This document shows, piece after piece, positions 33,464 through 41,308 of a DNA stretch of 64,000 nt (its first letter is position 1; every line of letters starts with the position of its first letter). The stretch lies in contig NZ_JBIFFV010000001.1 of NCBI RefSeq assembly GCF_043557345.1, positions 620,001-684,000 of the forward strand, written 5' to 3'. A model generated the notes under the pieces. It ran no database searches. It had not been told where the DNA came from and was given only the letters and a program-made list of their open reading frames with translations. The position numbers and the translations under genes were made by a program. The stretch comes from Sulfitobacter sp043557345. GTDB lineage: Bacteria; Pseudomonadota; Alphaproteobacteria; Rhodobacterales; Rhodobacteraceae.

Positions 33464-34045
33464 ATGTACCGCAAGTTCATTGCTACCATCGCCGCCCTGT
33501 CGGTTGCCATAACTGCTTTTGGCGCCCGCCCTGCCGCTGCCGATGAAAAGGAAGTGCTGCGCACGCTCGCCGCGATTGCGGGTGTCGCGATCGTGGGCAA
33601 GATGATCTACGACAACAACAAAGAGCGCAAAGAGCGCGAGACCGTGACCCGTCGCCGTGCCGCGCCGGTCTATGAGGCACCACGCTATTATCCCGCGGTT
33701 TCAAAGCGGCCCCATCCGCGCCCCTATGTCGATCCGCGCCCCGAGCCGCGCCGCAGCGCCCGGACCTACCCTGAGCGCGACCGTGCCACTTATCCTGAGC
33801 GCGAAGTGCGCCCGCTGCCTGAGCGCGTGGACCGCAAGCTGCTGCCGCAGCAGTGCTTCCGCAGCTATGAGGGCGATGAGGGCAAGGTCATGATGTTTGG
33901 CGAGCCCTGCCTTGAGAAGAATTACTCCTATGCCGATCGCCTGCCCCTCTACTGCGCCAAACGCGTCAGTACCGCTGAGGGCGCGCGCTACGGCTATGAC
34001 GCCCGCTGTCTGCGCGACTCGGGTTACAGCTTGGCGCGTCGGTAA
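33464..34045 (+). CDS. Exported hypothetical protein with Pro/Arg-rich repeat
   Basis: A 193-residue protein with a signal peptide (about residues 1-26, AFGARPAAADE). A short hydrophobic helix (LRTLAAIAGVAIVGKMIYD) follows. A Pro/Arg/Tyr/Glu-rich middle (residues about 60-125) contains imperfect repeats YPERDRA, TYPEREVR and PLPERVDR. The C-terminal 65 residues hold four cysteines (QQCFRSYEGD, FGEPCLEKN, LYCAKRV, ARCLRDSGY), probably two disulfides. I do not recognise a characterised family; similar proteins occur in roseobacters. Its promoter region carries the GTTATTG repeats. A strong terminator follows. Confidence 0.85.
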   Translation: MYRKFIATIAALSVAITAFGARPAAADEKEVLRTLAAIAGVAIVGKMIYDNNKERKERETVTRRRAAPVYEAPRYYPAVSKRPHPRPYVDPRPEPRRSARTYPERDRATYPEREVRPLPERVDRKLLPQQCFRSYEGDEGKVMMFGEPCLEKNYSYADRLPLYCAKRVSTAEGARYGYDARCLRDSGYSLARR

Positions 34046-34061
34046 ACCCGGCGTGCCTTGA

Positions 34062-34087
34062 CCGAGCGGCACGTCCCTGTCGCTCGG
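34062..34087 (+). terminator. First hairpin after the 33464 gene
   Basis: Arms 34062-34068 and 34081-34087 (ccgagcg / cgctcgg) with a 12-base loop, followed by gtttt. Acts with the stronger hairpin just downstream. Confidence 0.6.
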
Positions 34088-34092
34088 GTTTT

Positions 34093-34132
34093 GAAAGGGG
34101 GGGTGTTCGGGCGCCTCCCCTTTCTCTTTTTT
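34093..34132 (+). terminator. Rho-independent terminator before rnhB
   Basis: Arms 34093-34103 and 34114-34124, 11 bp with one G-T pair, 10-base loop, followed by a T-rich tail (tctttttt). It closes the transcript of the exported hypothetical gene 38 bases before the rnhB start. Confidence 0.8.
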
Positions 34133-34169
34133 GTTGCACCTTTGGGGCGCATGCGGTTTCACCGGCCCC

Positions 34170-34799
34170 ATGATACCTGACTATGAACTCGAACGCGGGG
34201 CGGCTGCCCGCGGCTTTCGCACCATCGCCGGGGTGGACGAAGTGGGCCGTGGCCCACTGGCCGGGCCGGTCACCGCCGCCGCCGTGGTCTTTGCCGAAGG
34301 GCAGATCCCCGAGGGGCTGAACGATTCCAAGAAACTGACCGCCCGCGCCCGTGAAAGGCTTTATGAAGAGATCATGTCAGTCGCCGTGGTCTGCGTGGCC
34401 CATGCCACGGTCGAAGAGATCGAGGAACACAACATCTTGCGTGCCAGCCATCTGGCCATGACCCGTGCCTTGGCCGGTTTGGCCTGCAAGGCGGACTATG
34501 CGCTGATCGACGGCAATATGCTTCCGCGCGATCTGGCGCTGCCCGCGCAACCTGTGGTGAAGGGGGATGCGCGCTGCCTGTCAATCTCGGCGGCTTCTAT
34601 CGTTGCGAAAACCGTGCGCGATAACCTCATGGTGGATTTGGCGCAACAGCATCCGGGTTACGGTTGGGAAACCAATATGGGCTATGGCTCGAAAAGCCAC
34701 ATCGCCGCCCTGCAGGATCTTGGTGTGACCCCACACCATAGACGTTTGTTCAAACCGGTACACAATATCTTGTATCAAGCCAATTTGTTAACCGATTGA
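34170..34799 (+). CDS. rnhB: Ribonuclease HII
   Basis: A 209-residue enzyme removing ribonucleotides from DNA and RNA-DNA hybrids. The catalytic DEDD set is recognisable: GVDEVGRGPLAGPVTAAAV carries D and E, and ALIDGN the third D, with SIVAKTVRD following. Start at MIPDYELERG; upstream is the preceding terminator. The stop codon overlaps a GANTC site of the ccrM leader. The rnhB-ccrM pair is conserved across alphaproteobacteria. Confidence 0.96.
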   Translation: MIPDYELERGAAARGFRTIAGVDEVGRGPLAGPVTAAAVVFAEGQIPEGLNDSKKLTARARERLYEEIMSVAVVCVAHATVEEIEEHNILRASHLAMTRALAGLACKADYALIDGNMLPRDLALPAQPVVKGDARCLSISAASIVAKTVRDNLMVDLAQQHPGYGWETNMGYGSKSHIAALQDLGVTPHHRRLFKPVHNILYQANLLTD

Positions 34800-34875
34800 T
34801 TCAAAAAAGAAATTGACCACGATTCTCTGATGGCTCATTTTATCCACAACCAATGAGCGCTTAAGCGCCGGGTAA
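34798..34875 (+). promoter_or_regulatory. ccrM leader with two GANTC sites and a CtrA-like element
   Basis: GATTC occurs at 34798-34802 (overlapping the rnhB stop) and at 34821-34825, both GANTC sites methylated by CcrM itself. Further down, the perfect palindrome gcgcttaagcgc spans 34857-34868, and TTAA-N7-GTAA at 34861-34875 differs by one base from the CtrA consensus TTAA-N7-TTAA. In Caulobacter the ccrM promoter is CtrA-activated and contains GANTC sites; equivalence here is inferred. Confidence 0.5.
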
Positions 34876-34887
34876 TGAGGCAGAGAT

Positions 34888-35988
34888 ATGAAAACGATGA
34901 CAAAGGGCGCCGCGGCGCTTCCCTTGAACACTATTGTTGCGGGCGATTGCATTGACGCAATGAACGCCCTCCCAGCAGAATCGGTGGATCTGATCTTCGC
35001 GGATCCGCCCTACAACTTGCAGTTGCGAGGTGATTTGCATCGCCCCGACAACTCCAAGGTCGATGCAGTTGATGACGAATGGGACCAATTCGCCAGCTTC
35101 AAAGCCTATGACGAATTTACCCGCGCATGGCTCAAAGCCGCGCGGCGGCTGCTGAAACCCGATGGCGCGATCTGGGTGATCGGCAGCTATCACAACATCT
35201 TCCGCGTCGGTGCCGCGCTTCAGGATCAGGGCTTTTGGATTCTCAACGATGTGGTCTGGCGCAAGTCGAACCCGATGCCGAACTTCCGTGGCAAGCGCTT
35301 TACCAATGCCCATGAGACGATGATCTGGGCCGGGAAGAGCGAGAACAGCAAATACACCTTCAACTATGAAGCGCTGAAGGCGCTGAACGAAGGCATCCAG
35401 ATGCGCAGCGACTGGGTGCTGCCGATCTGCACCGGCCATGAGCGTCTGAAGGATGAGGCGGGCGAGAAAGCGCATCCGACGCAAAAACCCGAAAGCCTGC
35501 TGCACCGTATCCTCGTCGGCTCGTCCAACCCCGGCGACGTGATCCTCGACCCGTTCTTCGGCACCGGCACCACCGGCGCCGTGGCCAAGATGCTGGGCCG
35601 CGATTTCATCGGCATCGAACGTGAGGAAGCCTATCGCAAGGTGGCCGAAAAGCGGATCTCGATGGTGCGCAAGTTCGACAACGAAGCGCTGCAAACCACC
35701 ACCTCCAAACGCGCCGAGCCGCGCGTGCCCTTCGGCCAGTTGGTCGAGCGCGGCATGCTGCGCCCGGGCGAGAACCTCTATTCCATGAATGGCCGCCACA
35801 AGGCCAAGGTCCGTGCCGATGGCACCCTGATCGGCAGCGATGTCAAAGGGTCGATCCATCAGGTGGGCGCGGCCTATGAGAAAGCCCCCAGCTGCAACGG
35901 CTGGACCTATTGGTGCTACAAGAAAGACGGCAAGAATGTCCCCATCGACATTCTGCGTCAGCAGATCAGAGCCGAGATGGCGAACTGA
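34888..35988 (+). CDS. ccrM: Cell-cycle-regulated GANTC adenine methyltransferase CcrM
   Basis: A 366-residue DNA N6-adenine methyltransferase, of the solitary alphaproteobacterial type that methylates GANTC and times cell-cycle transcription. The catalytic DPPY motif is at residues 39-42 (FADPPYNLQL), and the SAM motif DPFFGTGTTGAVA is near residue 217, giving the beta-class order. The extra C-terminal domain (from about residue 275: GQLVERGMLRPGENLYS, then HQVGAAYEKAPSCNGWTYW) distinguishes CcrM from restriction-linked HinfI enzymes. No endonuclease gene adjoins. A terminator follows. Confidence 0.97.
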   Translation: MKTMTKGAAALPLNTIVAGDCIDAMNALPAESVDLIFADPPYNLQLRGDLHRPDNSKVDAVDDEWDQFASFKAYDEFTRAWLKAARRLLKPDGAIWVIGSYHNIFRVGAALQDQGFWILNDVVWRKSNPMPNFRGKRFTNAHETMIWAGKSENSKYTFNYEALKALNEGIQMRSDWVLPICTGHERLKDEAGEKAHPTQKPESLLHRILVGSSNPGDVILDPFFGTGTTGAVAKMLGRDFIGIEREEAYRKVAEKRISMVRKFDNEALQTTTSKRAEPRVPFGQLVERGMLRPGENLYSMNGRHKAKVRADGTLIGSDVKGSIHQVGAAYEKAPSCNGWTYWCYKKDGKNVPIDILRQQIRAEMAN

Positions 35989-36014
35989 TCCACCCCGGAC
36001 AATCGAACACCGCC

Positions 36015-36091
36015 GGCACCCGTGGCCCCTCTGCGTGAGGGGCATGCGCACGGGTGCCTACCTTGACCCCGCCCGATGGCGGGGTTTTTTT
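36015..36091 (+). terminator. Nested stem-loop plus Rho-independent terminator after ccrM
   Basis: A terminator hairpin at 36066-36085 (arms cccc-gcc / ggc-gggg, loop cgat) is followed by seven T. Immediately before it, an outer 9-bp stem (36015-36023 with 36050-36058) encloses an inner 7-bp stem (36025-36031 with 36037-36043). The upstream structure may protect the 3' end or form part of a 3'-derived RNA; the terminator itself is clear. Confidence 0.85.
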
Positions 36092-36102
36092 GTTGGACCG
36101 GC

Positions 36103-36528
36103 TTAATTCACCCACCGTTTGCGGGCCTGAAACTCTCGCAGTACGGCGTCAATGTAGCGGGTATCGAAATCGCATTTATTCACCACATAGAGCACCCCGG
36201 CAGAGGCGGCTTTTTCCCACATGCCGGGGGAGGGCCAATCGCTGACCATAATCACCGGCGTTTGCGCATGGCGGTCGTCGCAGGCCAGTTCCAACGCGAA
36301 ATTTGCGCCCAGCCCATCGGGCAGGTTGTTGTCGAGCAGGATCAACGCCTTGTCCCCGGCGCTGAGCGCGCGGCGTGCGGCTTCGATGCTGGGGGCAAAT
36401 TCAACCTGCATCCCGCCATAGGCGCGGGCCAGAACGCGGCGCAGCCTCTCTCGGTCAAACTCACTGTCTTCGACGATCAGACAGGTGCCATCATAGGCCG
36501 CCCGCGCGGGCGCGTCTTGGTGCTGCAT
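36103..36528 (-). CDS. Orphan response-regulator receiver protein
   Basis: A 141-residue single-domain CheY-like protein. The acidic pair is E20-D21 (LIVEDSEFD), the phosphorylation site D66 (LILLDNNLPDGLG), with S96 (IMVSDW) at the Thr/Ser switch position and K118 in VVNKCDF. There is no output domain, so it signals by protein contact or as a phosphate shuttle. No kinase is adjacent. Start at MQHQDAP, preceded by ggagtgg; the longer frame lacks support. It lies between ccrM and alkB. Confidence 0.88.
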   Translation of the reverse strand: MQHQDAPARAAYDGTCLIVEDSEFDRERLRRVLARAYGGMQVEFAPSIEAARRALSAGDKALILLDNNLPDGLGANFALELACDDRHAQTPVIMVSDWPSPGMWEKAASAGVLYVVNKCDFDTRYIDAVLREFQARKRWVN

Positions 36529-36596
36529 CAATACCACTCCACAGGTAACAGTCGCAGCTTTTCTGCCAAGCAAAGTTTAACTTTGCGTTGCCGTGT

Positions 36597-37745
36597 TCAG
36601 AGCCGGGGCAGGGGATTGCTGGCCTTGTTGTAGGCTTTCCAATCGGTGATCTCGGGGTAATACATCTCGCGCCATTTCCGCACCCGTGGGTTCATGACGC
36701 GCCGCCACAGTGGCGGCACCATAGCGGCCATGGTCATCACCGGATAGCCATAGGGAAGCTGCGGCGCATCGCCCGTGCCATAGGTCTGCAAGACCGGGAA
36801 ACGCCGGTCGGGTTTGTAGTGGTGATCGGAATGGCGTTGCAGGTTGATCAGCATCCAGTTGCTGGCCTTATGCGCCGCGTTCCACGAATGGCGCGGCTGG
36901 ACATGTTCGTATTTCCCGCCGCCCAGATGTTTGCGTGTCAGCCCGTAGTGTTCGATGTAATTGACCAGTTCCAATTGCCAGATCGCCACACCGGCTTGGA
37001 CAAGGAACAGGCCCAGCCCGCTCCAACCGCCCAAGATCAGCGCCAGCAGCAGAAAGGCCGCTTGCAGTGCCCAGTATTTGAAAAAGGGATTTCCCGGATC
37101 GGTCCAAGGCAGTCTCTTGCGGGCCAGCATGTTCTTCTCAGCTTGGAAGGCCGAGGTCAGCGACTCGCGCAGCACGCGGGGGTAGAAGCGATGAAACCCT
37201 TCGTTGTAGCGCGCTGTCACCGTATCGCGCGGGGTGCCGACATGGCGATGATGCACCAGCAGATGCTCTGACCGGAAATGCGAATAAAGCACCATGGCCA
37301 GCAGGATATCCGCCAACCGCCGCTCGGTCTTGTTGCGTTGGTGCATTAGCTCATGGCTGTAGTTGATCCCGATGGTGCCGGTGATAACGCCCACGCCGAA
37401 GAACAGAAAGATCCGCTCCGCCGTGCCAAGATGCCCGGCGCGGGTGGCGTAATAGATCAGGCCAAAGACGGTCAGGCATTGCAGGGGGGGCCAGAGCAGG
37501 GTGACGAGGCGGTACCAATAAAGATCACCCTCCGTCGCCTCCAGATCGGCGTTGTCGAGGTTCAGCCCCAACACCGCGTCGAGCATCGAAAACAGATACC
37601 ATGTCACCAGCGGCAGCAGCGCGATGGACCAGCCGCCCTGCGCCGCACAGAACCACGCAAGCGGGATCAGCAGCAGGGACATCCAGAAAGGCAGGGCGCG
37701 CGACAGACGGGCGAGGTCTTGGGCGGCGATGATGCGGTTGGCCAT
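36597..37745 (-). CDS. alkB: Alkane 1-monooxygenase (AlkB-type)
   Basis: A 382-residue integral-membrane di-iron hydroxylase that oxidises medium-chain n-alkanes at the terminal carbon using electrons from rubredoxin. The histidine boxes of the AlkB family are complete: HELMH (131-135), EHLLVHH (160-166), NYIEHYGL (about 263-269) and LQRHSDHHY (302-310). Hydrophobic segments occupy about residues 16-36, 40-62, 85-101, 110-128 and 226-258. No rubredoxin, rubredoxin reductase or alkane regulator adjoins; partners must be elsewhere. A fatty-acid desaturase is less likely given the HSDHH box. Start at MANRIIAAQD. Confidence 0.93.
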   Translation of the reverse strand: MANRIIAAQDLARLSRALPFWMSLLLIPLAWFCAAQGGWSIALLPLVTWYLFSMLDAVLGLNLDNADLEATEGDLYWYRLVTLLWPPLQCLTVFGLIYYATRAGHLGTAERIFLFFGVGVITGTIGINYSHELMHQRNKTERRLADILLAMVLYSHFRSEHLLVHHRHVGTPRDTVTARYNEGFHRFYPRVLRESLTSAFQAEKNMLARKRLPWTDPGNPFFKYWALQAAFLLLALILGGWSGLGLFLVQAGVAIWQLELVNYIEHYGLTRKHLGGGKYEHVQPRHSWNAAHKASNWMLINLQRHSDHHYKPDRRFPVLQTYGTGDAPQLPYGYPVMTMAAMVPPLWRRVMNPRVRKWREMYYPEITDWKAYNKASNPLPRL

Positions 37746-37811
37746 AGGGCACCTCATAGTTGCGCGCCAGATATACCGCAGTTTGCCCGAGGCTCAAAGC
37801 CTGACGCGGCG

Positions 37812-38876
37812 CTATCGCGCGAGGTCGAAGGCTTTGCGCATCACGGTGGGCAGATCGCTGGGGCGGAACTGGTTCTGGCCGATGAATTCACCGCTTTCGG
37901 GGTGGCTGTCATGGCCGACCCGCGCGTGCTGCACCGTCAACATCAGATGGAAATGGGTGAAGGTGTGGCGCACCTCACCCGGCAGGGCGCGCCAATCGGC
38001 GGCCATGGGCGGCGTGCCTTCGGGGCGCGGCTCGGATGTATCGACCCAGTCGGAGCCGGGCCAGCCGAGCATGCCGCCGAGCAGCCCCTTCTCGGGCCGC
38101 GTCTCCAGCAGCCACGCGCCATCCTCACGCTCTGCCAGATAGACCGTGCCGTGCCGGATGGGTTTCGGCTTCTTCGGCGTCTTCTTGGGCAAGAGCGCCG
38201 CCGTGCCTTCCGCCCGCGCGGCGCAGGGATCGCGCCAAGGGCAGATGCCGCAGGCGGGGGATTTCGGGGTGCAGATCGTGGCGCCCAGATCCATCACCGC
38301 TTGGGCATAGTCGCCGGGCCGGGCCGCCGGGGTCAGGGCGGCGGCGCGGGCCATCAACGCGGGCTTGGCGGCGGGCAGAGGCGTGTGGATGTCATAGACC
38401 CGCGCCATCACCCGCTCCACATTGCCGTCGAGCACCGCATGGGGCAGATCGAAGGCGATGGAGGCGATCGCCGCCGCCGTATAAGGCCCGATCCCCGGCA
38501 GTTTCAGCAGCGCGTCGTGGTCCGCGGGGAAATTGCCGCCATGCTCGTCCACCACCACGCGGGCACATTTCAGCAGGTTGCGGGCGCGCGCGTAGTAGCC
38601 AAGCCCGGCCCATTCGGCCATCACTTCGGCATCCTCGGCGGCGGCGAGGGCGGCGACATCCGGCCAGCGGGCGGTGAACCGTGCGAAGTAATCCTTTACC
38701 GTGGCCACGGTGGTCTGCTGCAACATGACCTCGCTCAGCCAGATGCGGTAGGGGTCGGGCATGACCCCGGCGATCCGCTCCTGCGGTGGCACCCGCCATG
38801 GCAGGGCGCGGGCGTGGGTGTCGTACCACTCTAGCAGGATCGGCGGCAGCTCGCTGACGCGGGTTTTCTCACGCAA
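37812..38876 (-). CDS. mutY: A/G-specific adenine glycosylase MutY
   Basis: A 354-residue base-excision enzyme that removes adenine mispaired with 8-oxoguanine. Catalytic residues are E49 (IWLSEVMLQQTT) and D150 (AVLDGNVERVMAR), with the helix-hairpin-helix LPGIGPYTAAA. The 4Fe-4S cluster cysteines are C202, C209, C212 and C218 (C-x6-C-x2-C-x5-C). A C-terminal NUDIX-like domain that reads 8-oxoG follows. It is divergent from dciA with only about 80 bases between them. Confidence 0.96.
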   Translation of the reverse strand: MREKTRVSELPPILLEWYDTHARALPWRVPPQERIAGVMPDPYRIWLSEVMLQQTTVATVKDYFARFTARWPDVAALAAAEDAEVMAEWAGLGYYARARNLLKCARVVVDEHGGNFPADHDALLKLPGIGPYTAAAIASIAFDLPHAVLDGNVERVMARVYDIHTPLPAAKPALMARAAALTPAARPGDYAQAVMDLGATICTPKSPACGICPWRDPCAARAEGTAALLPKKTPKKPKPIRHGTVYLAEREDGAWLLETRPEKGLLGGMLGWPGSDWVDTSEPRPEGTPPMAADWRALPGEVRHTFTHFHLMLTVQHARVGHDSHPESGEFIGQNQFRPSDLPTVMRKAFDLAR

Positions 38877-38958
38877 TGTTTAGGCCTTTCGACGGGGCAG
38901 GGGCTGGTGACGCTGGGGCAAATGGTTATGTATGTCAGTACATTCGGGAAACAAAGCC

Positions 38959-39468
38959 ATGCCGCCACGTCGTACGACTACAAAAGGGTTCAAACGCACC
39001 AACAGCCTGCTCTCGCAACAGATCCGCAAGGCGAGCGAGACGCGCGGCTTTGCGCAATCGCGCCTGCTGACCCATTGGGCCGAGATCGCGGGCGAGGCGA
39101 CCGCCGCCATCTCGCGCCCTGTCGAGGTCAGCTATGGCCGCAAGGAAGGCATCGGTGCCACCCTGACCCTGCTGACCACCGGGGCCAATGCGCCCATGCT
39201 GGAAATGCAGAAAGAGCAACTGCGTGCGCGGGTCAACGCGGTCTACGGCTACAACGCCATCGCGCGGGTGCGGATCACCCAAACGGCGGCGACCGGATTT
39301 GCCGAGGGCCGCGTGGCCTTCGATCACAAACCCAAGGGCGAGAAGCCTCGTCCCAACCCCGCGTTGCAACAAAAAGCAGCCGAAGCCACCAAGCCGGTGG
39401 CCGATGCGGGGCTGCGCGAGGCCCTTGCACGTCTGGGCGAGAACATATTGAACAAGAACCAAAGCTGA
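38959..39468 (+). CDS. DciA-family (DUF721) protein
   Basis: A 169-residue protein of the DUF721/DciA family, which helps load the replicative helicase DnaB in bacteria lacking DnaC. The conserved core is HWAEIAGEATAAISRPVEVSYG, then LTLLTTGANAPMLEMQKEQL and VNAVYGYNAIARVRITQT. A basic N-terminus and a disordered charged C-terminus are typical. I choose MPPRRTTTKGF; the ATG nine codons upstream (38932) is possible. The helicase-loading role is from studied homologues. Confidence 0.85.
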   Translation: MPPRRTTTKGFKRTNSLLSQQIRKASETRGFAQSRLLTHWAEIAGEATAAISRPVEVSYGRKEGIGATLTLLTTGANAPMLEMQKEQLRARVNAVYGYNAIARVRITQTAATGFAEGRVAFDHKPKGEKPRPNPALQQKAAEATKPVADAGLREALARLGENILNKNQS

Positions 39469-39503
39469 CGATCTGATAGCTGGTCAAACGGAAGGAACAT
39501 CCT

Positions 39504-40190
39504 ATGAATCGCAGAAACGTAATCCTTGGCGGTCTTGCCACCCTCGGTGTCGGCGGCTGGTTTGCCGCGAGCAGCTTTGGCTCGGCCCCCCTAGGCAGCA
39601 CTGCGCTGACCCCCTTCGTCGGCGCCGCGAACGCGCAAACGACCGAGGGCGAAGTCGACACTTCCGGCATCACAGAGATGGTCCTGGGCGATGAGAACGC
39701 GCCGGTGACGATGGTCGAATACGCCTCTTTCACCTGCCCGCATTGCGCAACCTTCCACAACGACACCTTCAAAAAGCTGAAGGCCGATTACATCGACAGC
39801 GGCAAGGTCAAGTTCATCTACCGCGAAGTCTATTTCGACCGCTACGGTCTCTGGGCTTCCATGGTGGCGCGCTGCGGCGGTCAAGAGAAGTTCTTTGGCA
39901 TCGCCGACCTGATCTACAAATCGCAAAGCGAATGGACCCGCGCGGGCGAACCTGCCGCCATCGTCGATGAGCTGCGCAAGATTGGCCGTCTGGCCGGGCT
40001 CGACAACGAGATGCTGGATGAATGCCTGAAAGACGGTGAAAAGGCCGAGGCGCTGGTGGCATGGTACACCGCAAACGCCAAAGAGGATGACATCTCGAGC
40101 ACGCCGAGCTTTGTCATCGACGGCAAGAAACATTCGAACATGTCCTATGCCGACATGAAGGAAATCCTCGACGAAGCGCTGGCCGGCTAA
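39504..40190 (+). CDS. DsbA-family thiol:disulfide oxidoreductase
   Basis: A 228-residue exported thioredoxin-fold protein. The N-terminus (NRRNVILGGLATLG) forms a signal region that may be Tat-like, with cleavage after AANAQ near residue 45. The active site is C78-P-H-C81 in ASFTCPHCATFH, and the cis-proline lies in SSTPSFVIDGKK. It should introduce or shuffle disulfides in the periplasm. It follows dciA with an aaggaac ribosome site, and its TAA shares a base with the ATG of the CaiB gene. Confidence 0.93.
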   Translation: MNRRNVILGGLATLGVGGWFAASSFGSAPLGSTALTPFVGAANAQTTEGEVDTSGITEMVLGDENAPVTMVEYASFTCPHCATFHNDTFKKLKADYIDSGKVKFIYREVYFDRYGLWASMVARCGGQEKFFGIADLIYKSQSEWTRAGEPAAIVDELRKIGRLAGLDNEMLDECLKDGEKAEALVAWYTANAKEDDISSTPSFVIDGKKHSNMSYADMKEILDEALAG

Positions 40191-41308
40191 TGACCGCCCC
40201 GCTTGCAGGATTGAAAGTCGTCGAATTGGCGCGTGTTCTGGCTGGCCCTTGGGCCGGTCAGACATTGTCGGACCTCGGATGCGAGGTGATCAAAGTGGAA
40301 AGCCCGGCGGGGGATGATACCCGCCAATGGGGGCCGCCCTTCGTCACCCGGGACGAGGATGTCACCGCCTCCTATTTCCACTCGACCAACCGGGGCAAAG
40401 CCTCGGTCACCGTGGATTTCCGCACTGAGGAAGGTCAGGCGCAGGTCAAAGAGCTCTTGGCCGATGCGGATATTCTGATCGAGAATTTCAAGACCGGGGG
40501 ATTGGCGAAATACGGGTTGGACTATGCCAGCCTCTCTGCCCAGTTCCCGAAACTGATCTATTGTTCGATCACGGGGTTCGGGCACACCGGCCCCTATGCC
40601 CATCGCGCGGGTTATGATTTCATCATCCAAGGCATGTCCGGACTGATGTCGATCACCGGGGAGCCGGACGGCCAGCCGCAGAAATCCGGCATGGCGATCA
40701 CCGATATCTTTACCGGGGTCTATGCCAGCACCGCGATCCTGGCCGCCGTTCATCAGCGTCACCAAACCGGCGTGGGCCAGCATATCGACATGGCCCTGCT
40801 TGACTGCGCCGTGGCGATCACCGGCAATCAGGCGATGAACTATCTCACCACCGGCAAGGCGCCGACGCGGATGGGCAACGCGCATCCCAACCTGACGCCC
40901 TATGAGGTGTTTGAGTGTTCCGACGGCCATCTCATCATCGCCACCGGCAACGACGGGCAGTATCAGCGCCTGTGTCAGTTGCTGGGGCTGGAGGATATGG
41001 CCACCGCGCCTGAGTACCTCAAGAACGCCGATCGGGTCGCCAACCGGCCCGAGATGATCCGCCGTCTGACCGGGGCCACCCGTCTGCGCAGCCGTGACGA
41101 CCTTTTGGCCGCTTGCGAAGCGCATGGCGTGCCTGCCGGTCCGATCAACGACATGGCCGATGTCATGGCCGATCCGCAGGTCGTGGCGCGGGGCATGCAG
41201 ATCGAACTCGACGGGGTGCCGGGGCTGCGCTCGCCCTTCACCTTTTCGGGGGCCGAGCTTTCGTTGCACCGGCCCGCGCCGAAACTGGGCGAAGACAACA
41301 AGGCCTAA
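40190..41308 (+). CDS. CaiB/BaiF family CoA-transferase
   Basis: A 372-residue family III CoA-transferase that moves CoA between carboxylic acids. The N-terminal nucleotide-like block LKVVELARVLAGPWAGQTLSDLGCEVIKVE and GKASVTVDFRTEEGQAQVKELLADADILIENF are standard; the catalytic aspartate is expected in GQHIDMALLDC. The substrate pair is unknown. One-base overlap with dsbA (TAATG), convergent with lpxK. In many relatives smc follows dsbA here, so this gene departs from that order. Confidence 0.93.
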   Translation: MTAPLAGLKVVELARVLAGPWAGQTLSDLGCEVIKVESPAGDDTRQWGPPFVTRDEDVTASYFHSTNRGKASVTVDFRTEEGQAQVKELLADADILIENFKTGGLAKYGLDYASLSAQFPKLIYCSITGFGHTGPYAHRAGYDFIIQGMSGLMSITGEPDGQPQKSGMAITDIFTGVYASTAILAAVHQRHQTGVGQHIDMALLDCAVAITGNQAMNYLTTGKAPTRMGNAHPNLTPYEVFECSDGHLIIATGNDGQYQRLCQLLGLEDMATAPEYLKNADRVANRPEMIRRLTGATRLRSRDDLLAACEAHGVPAGPINDMADVMADPQVVARGMQIELDGVPGLRSPFTFSGAELSLHRPAPKLGEDNKA

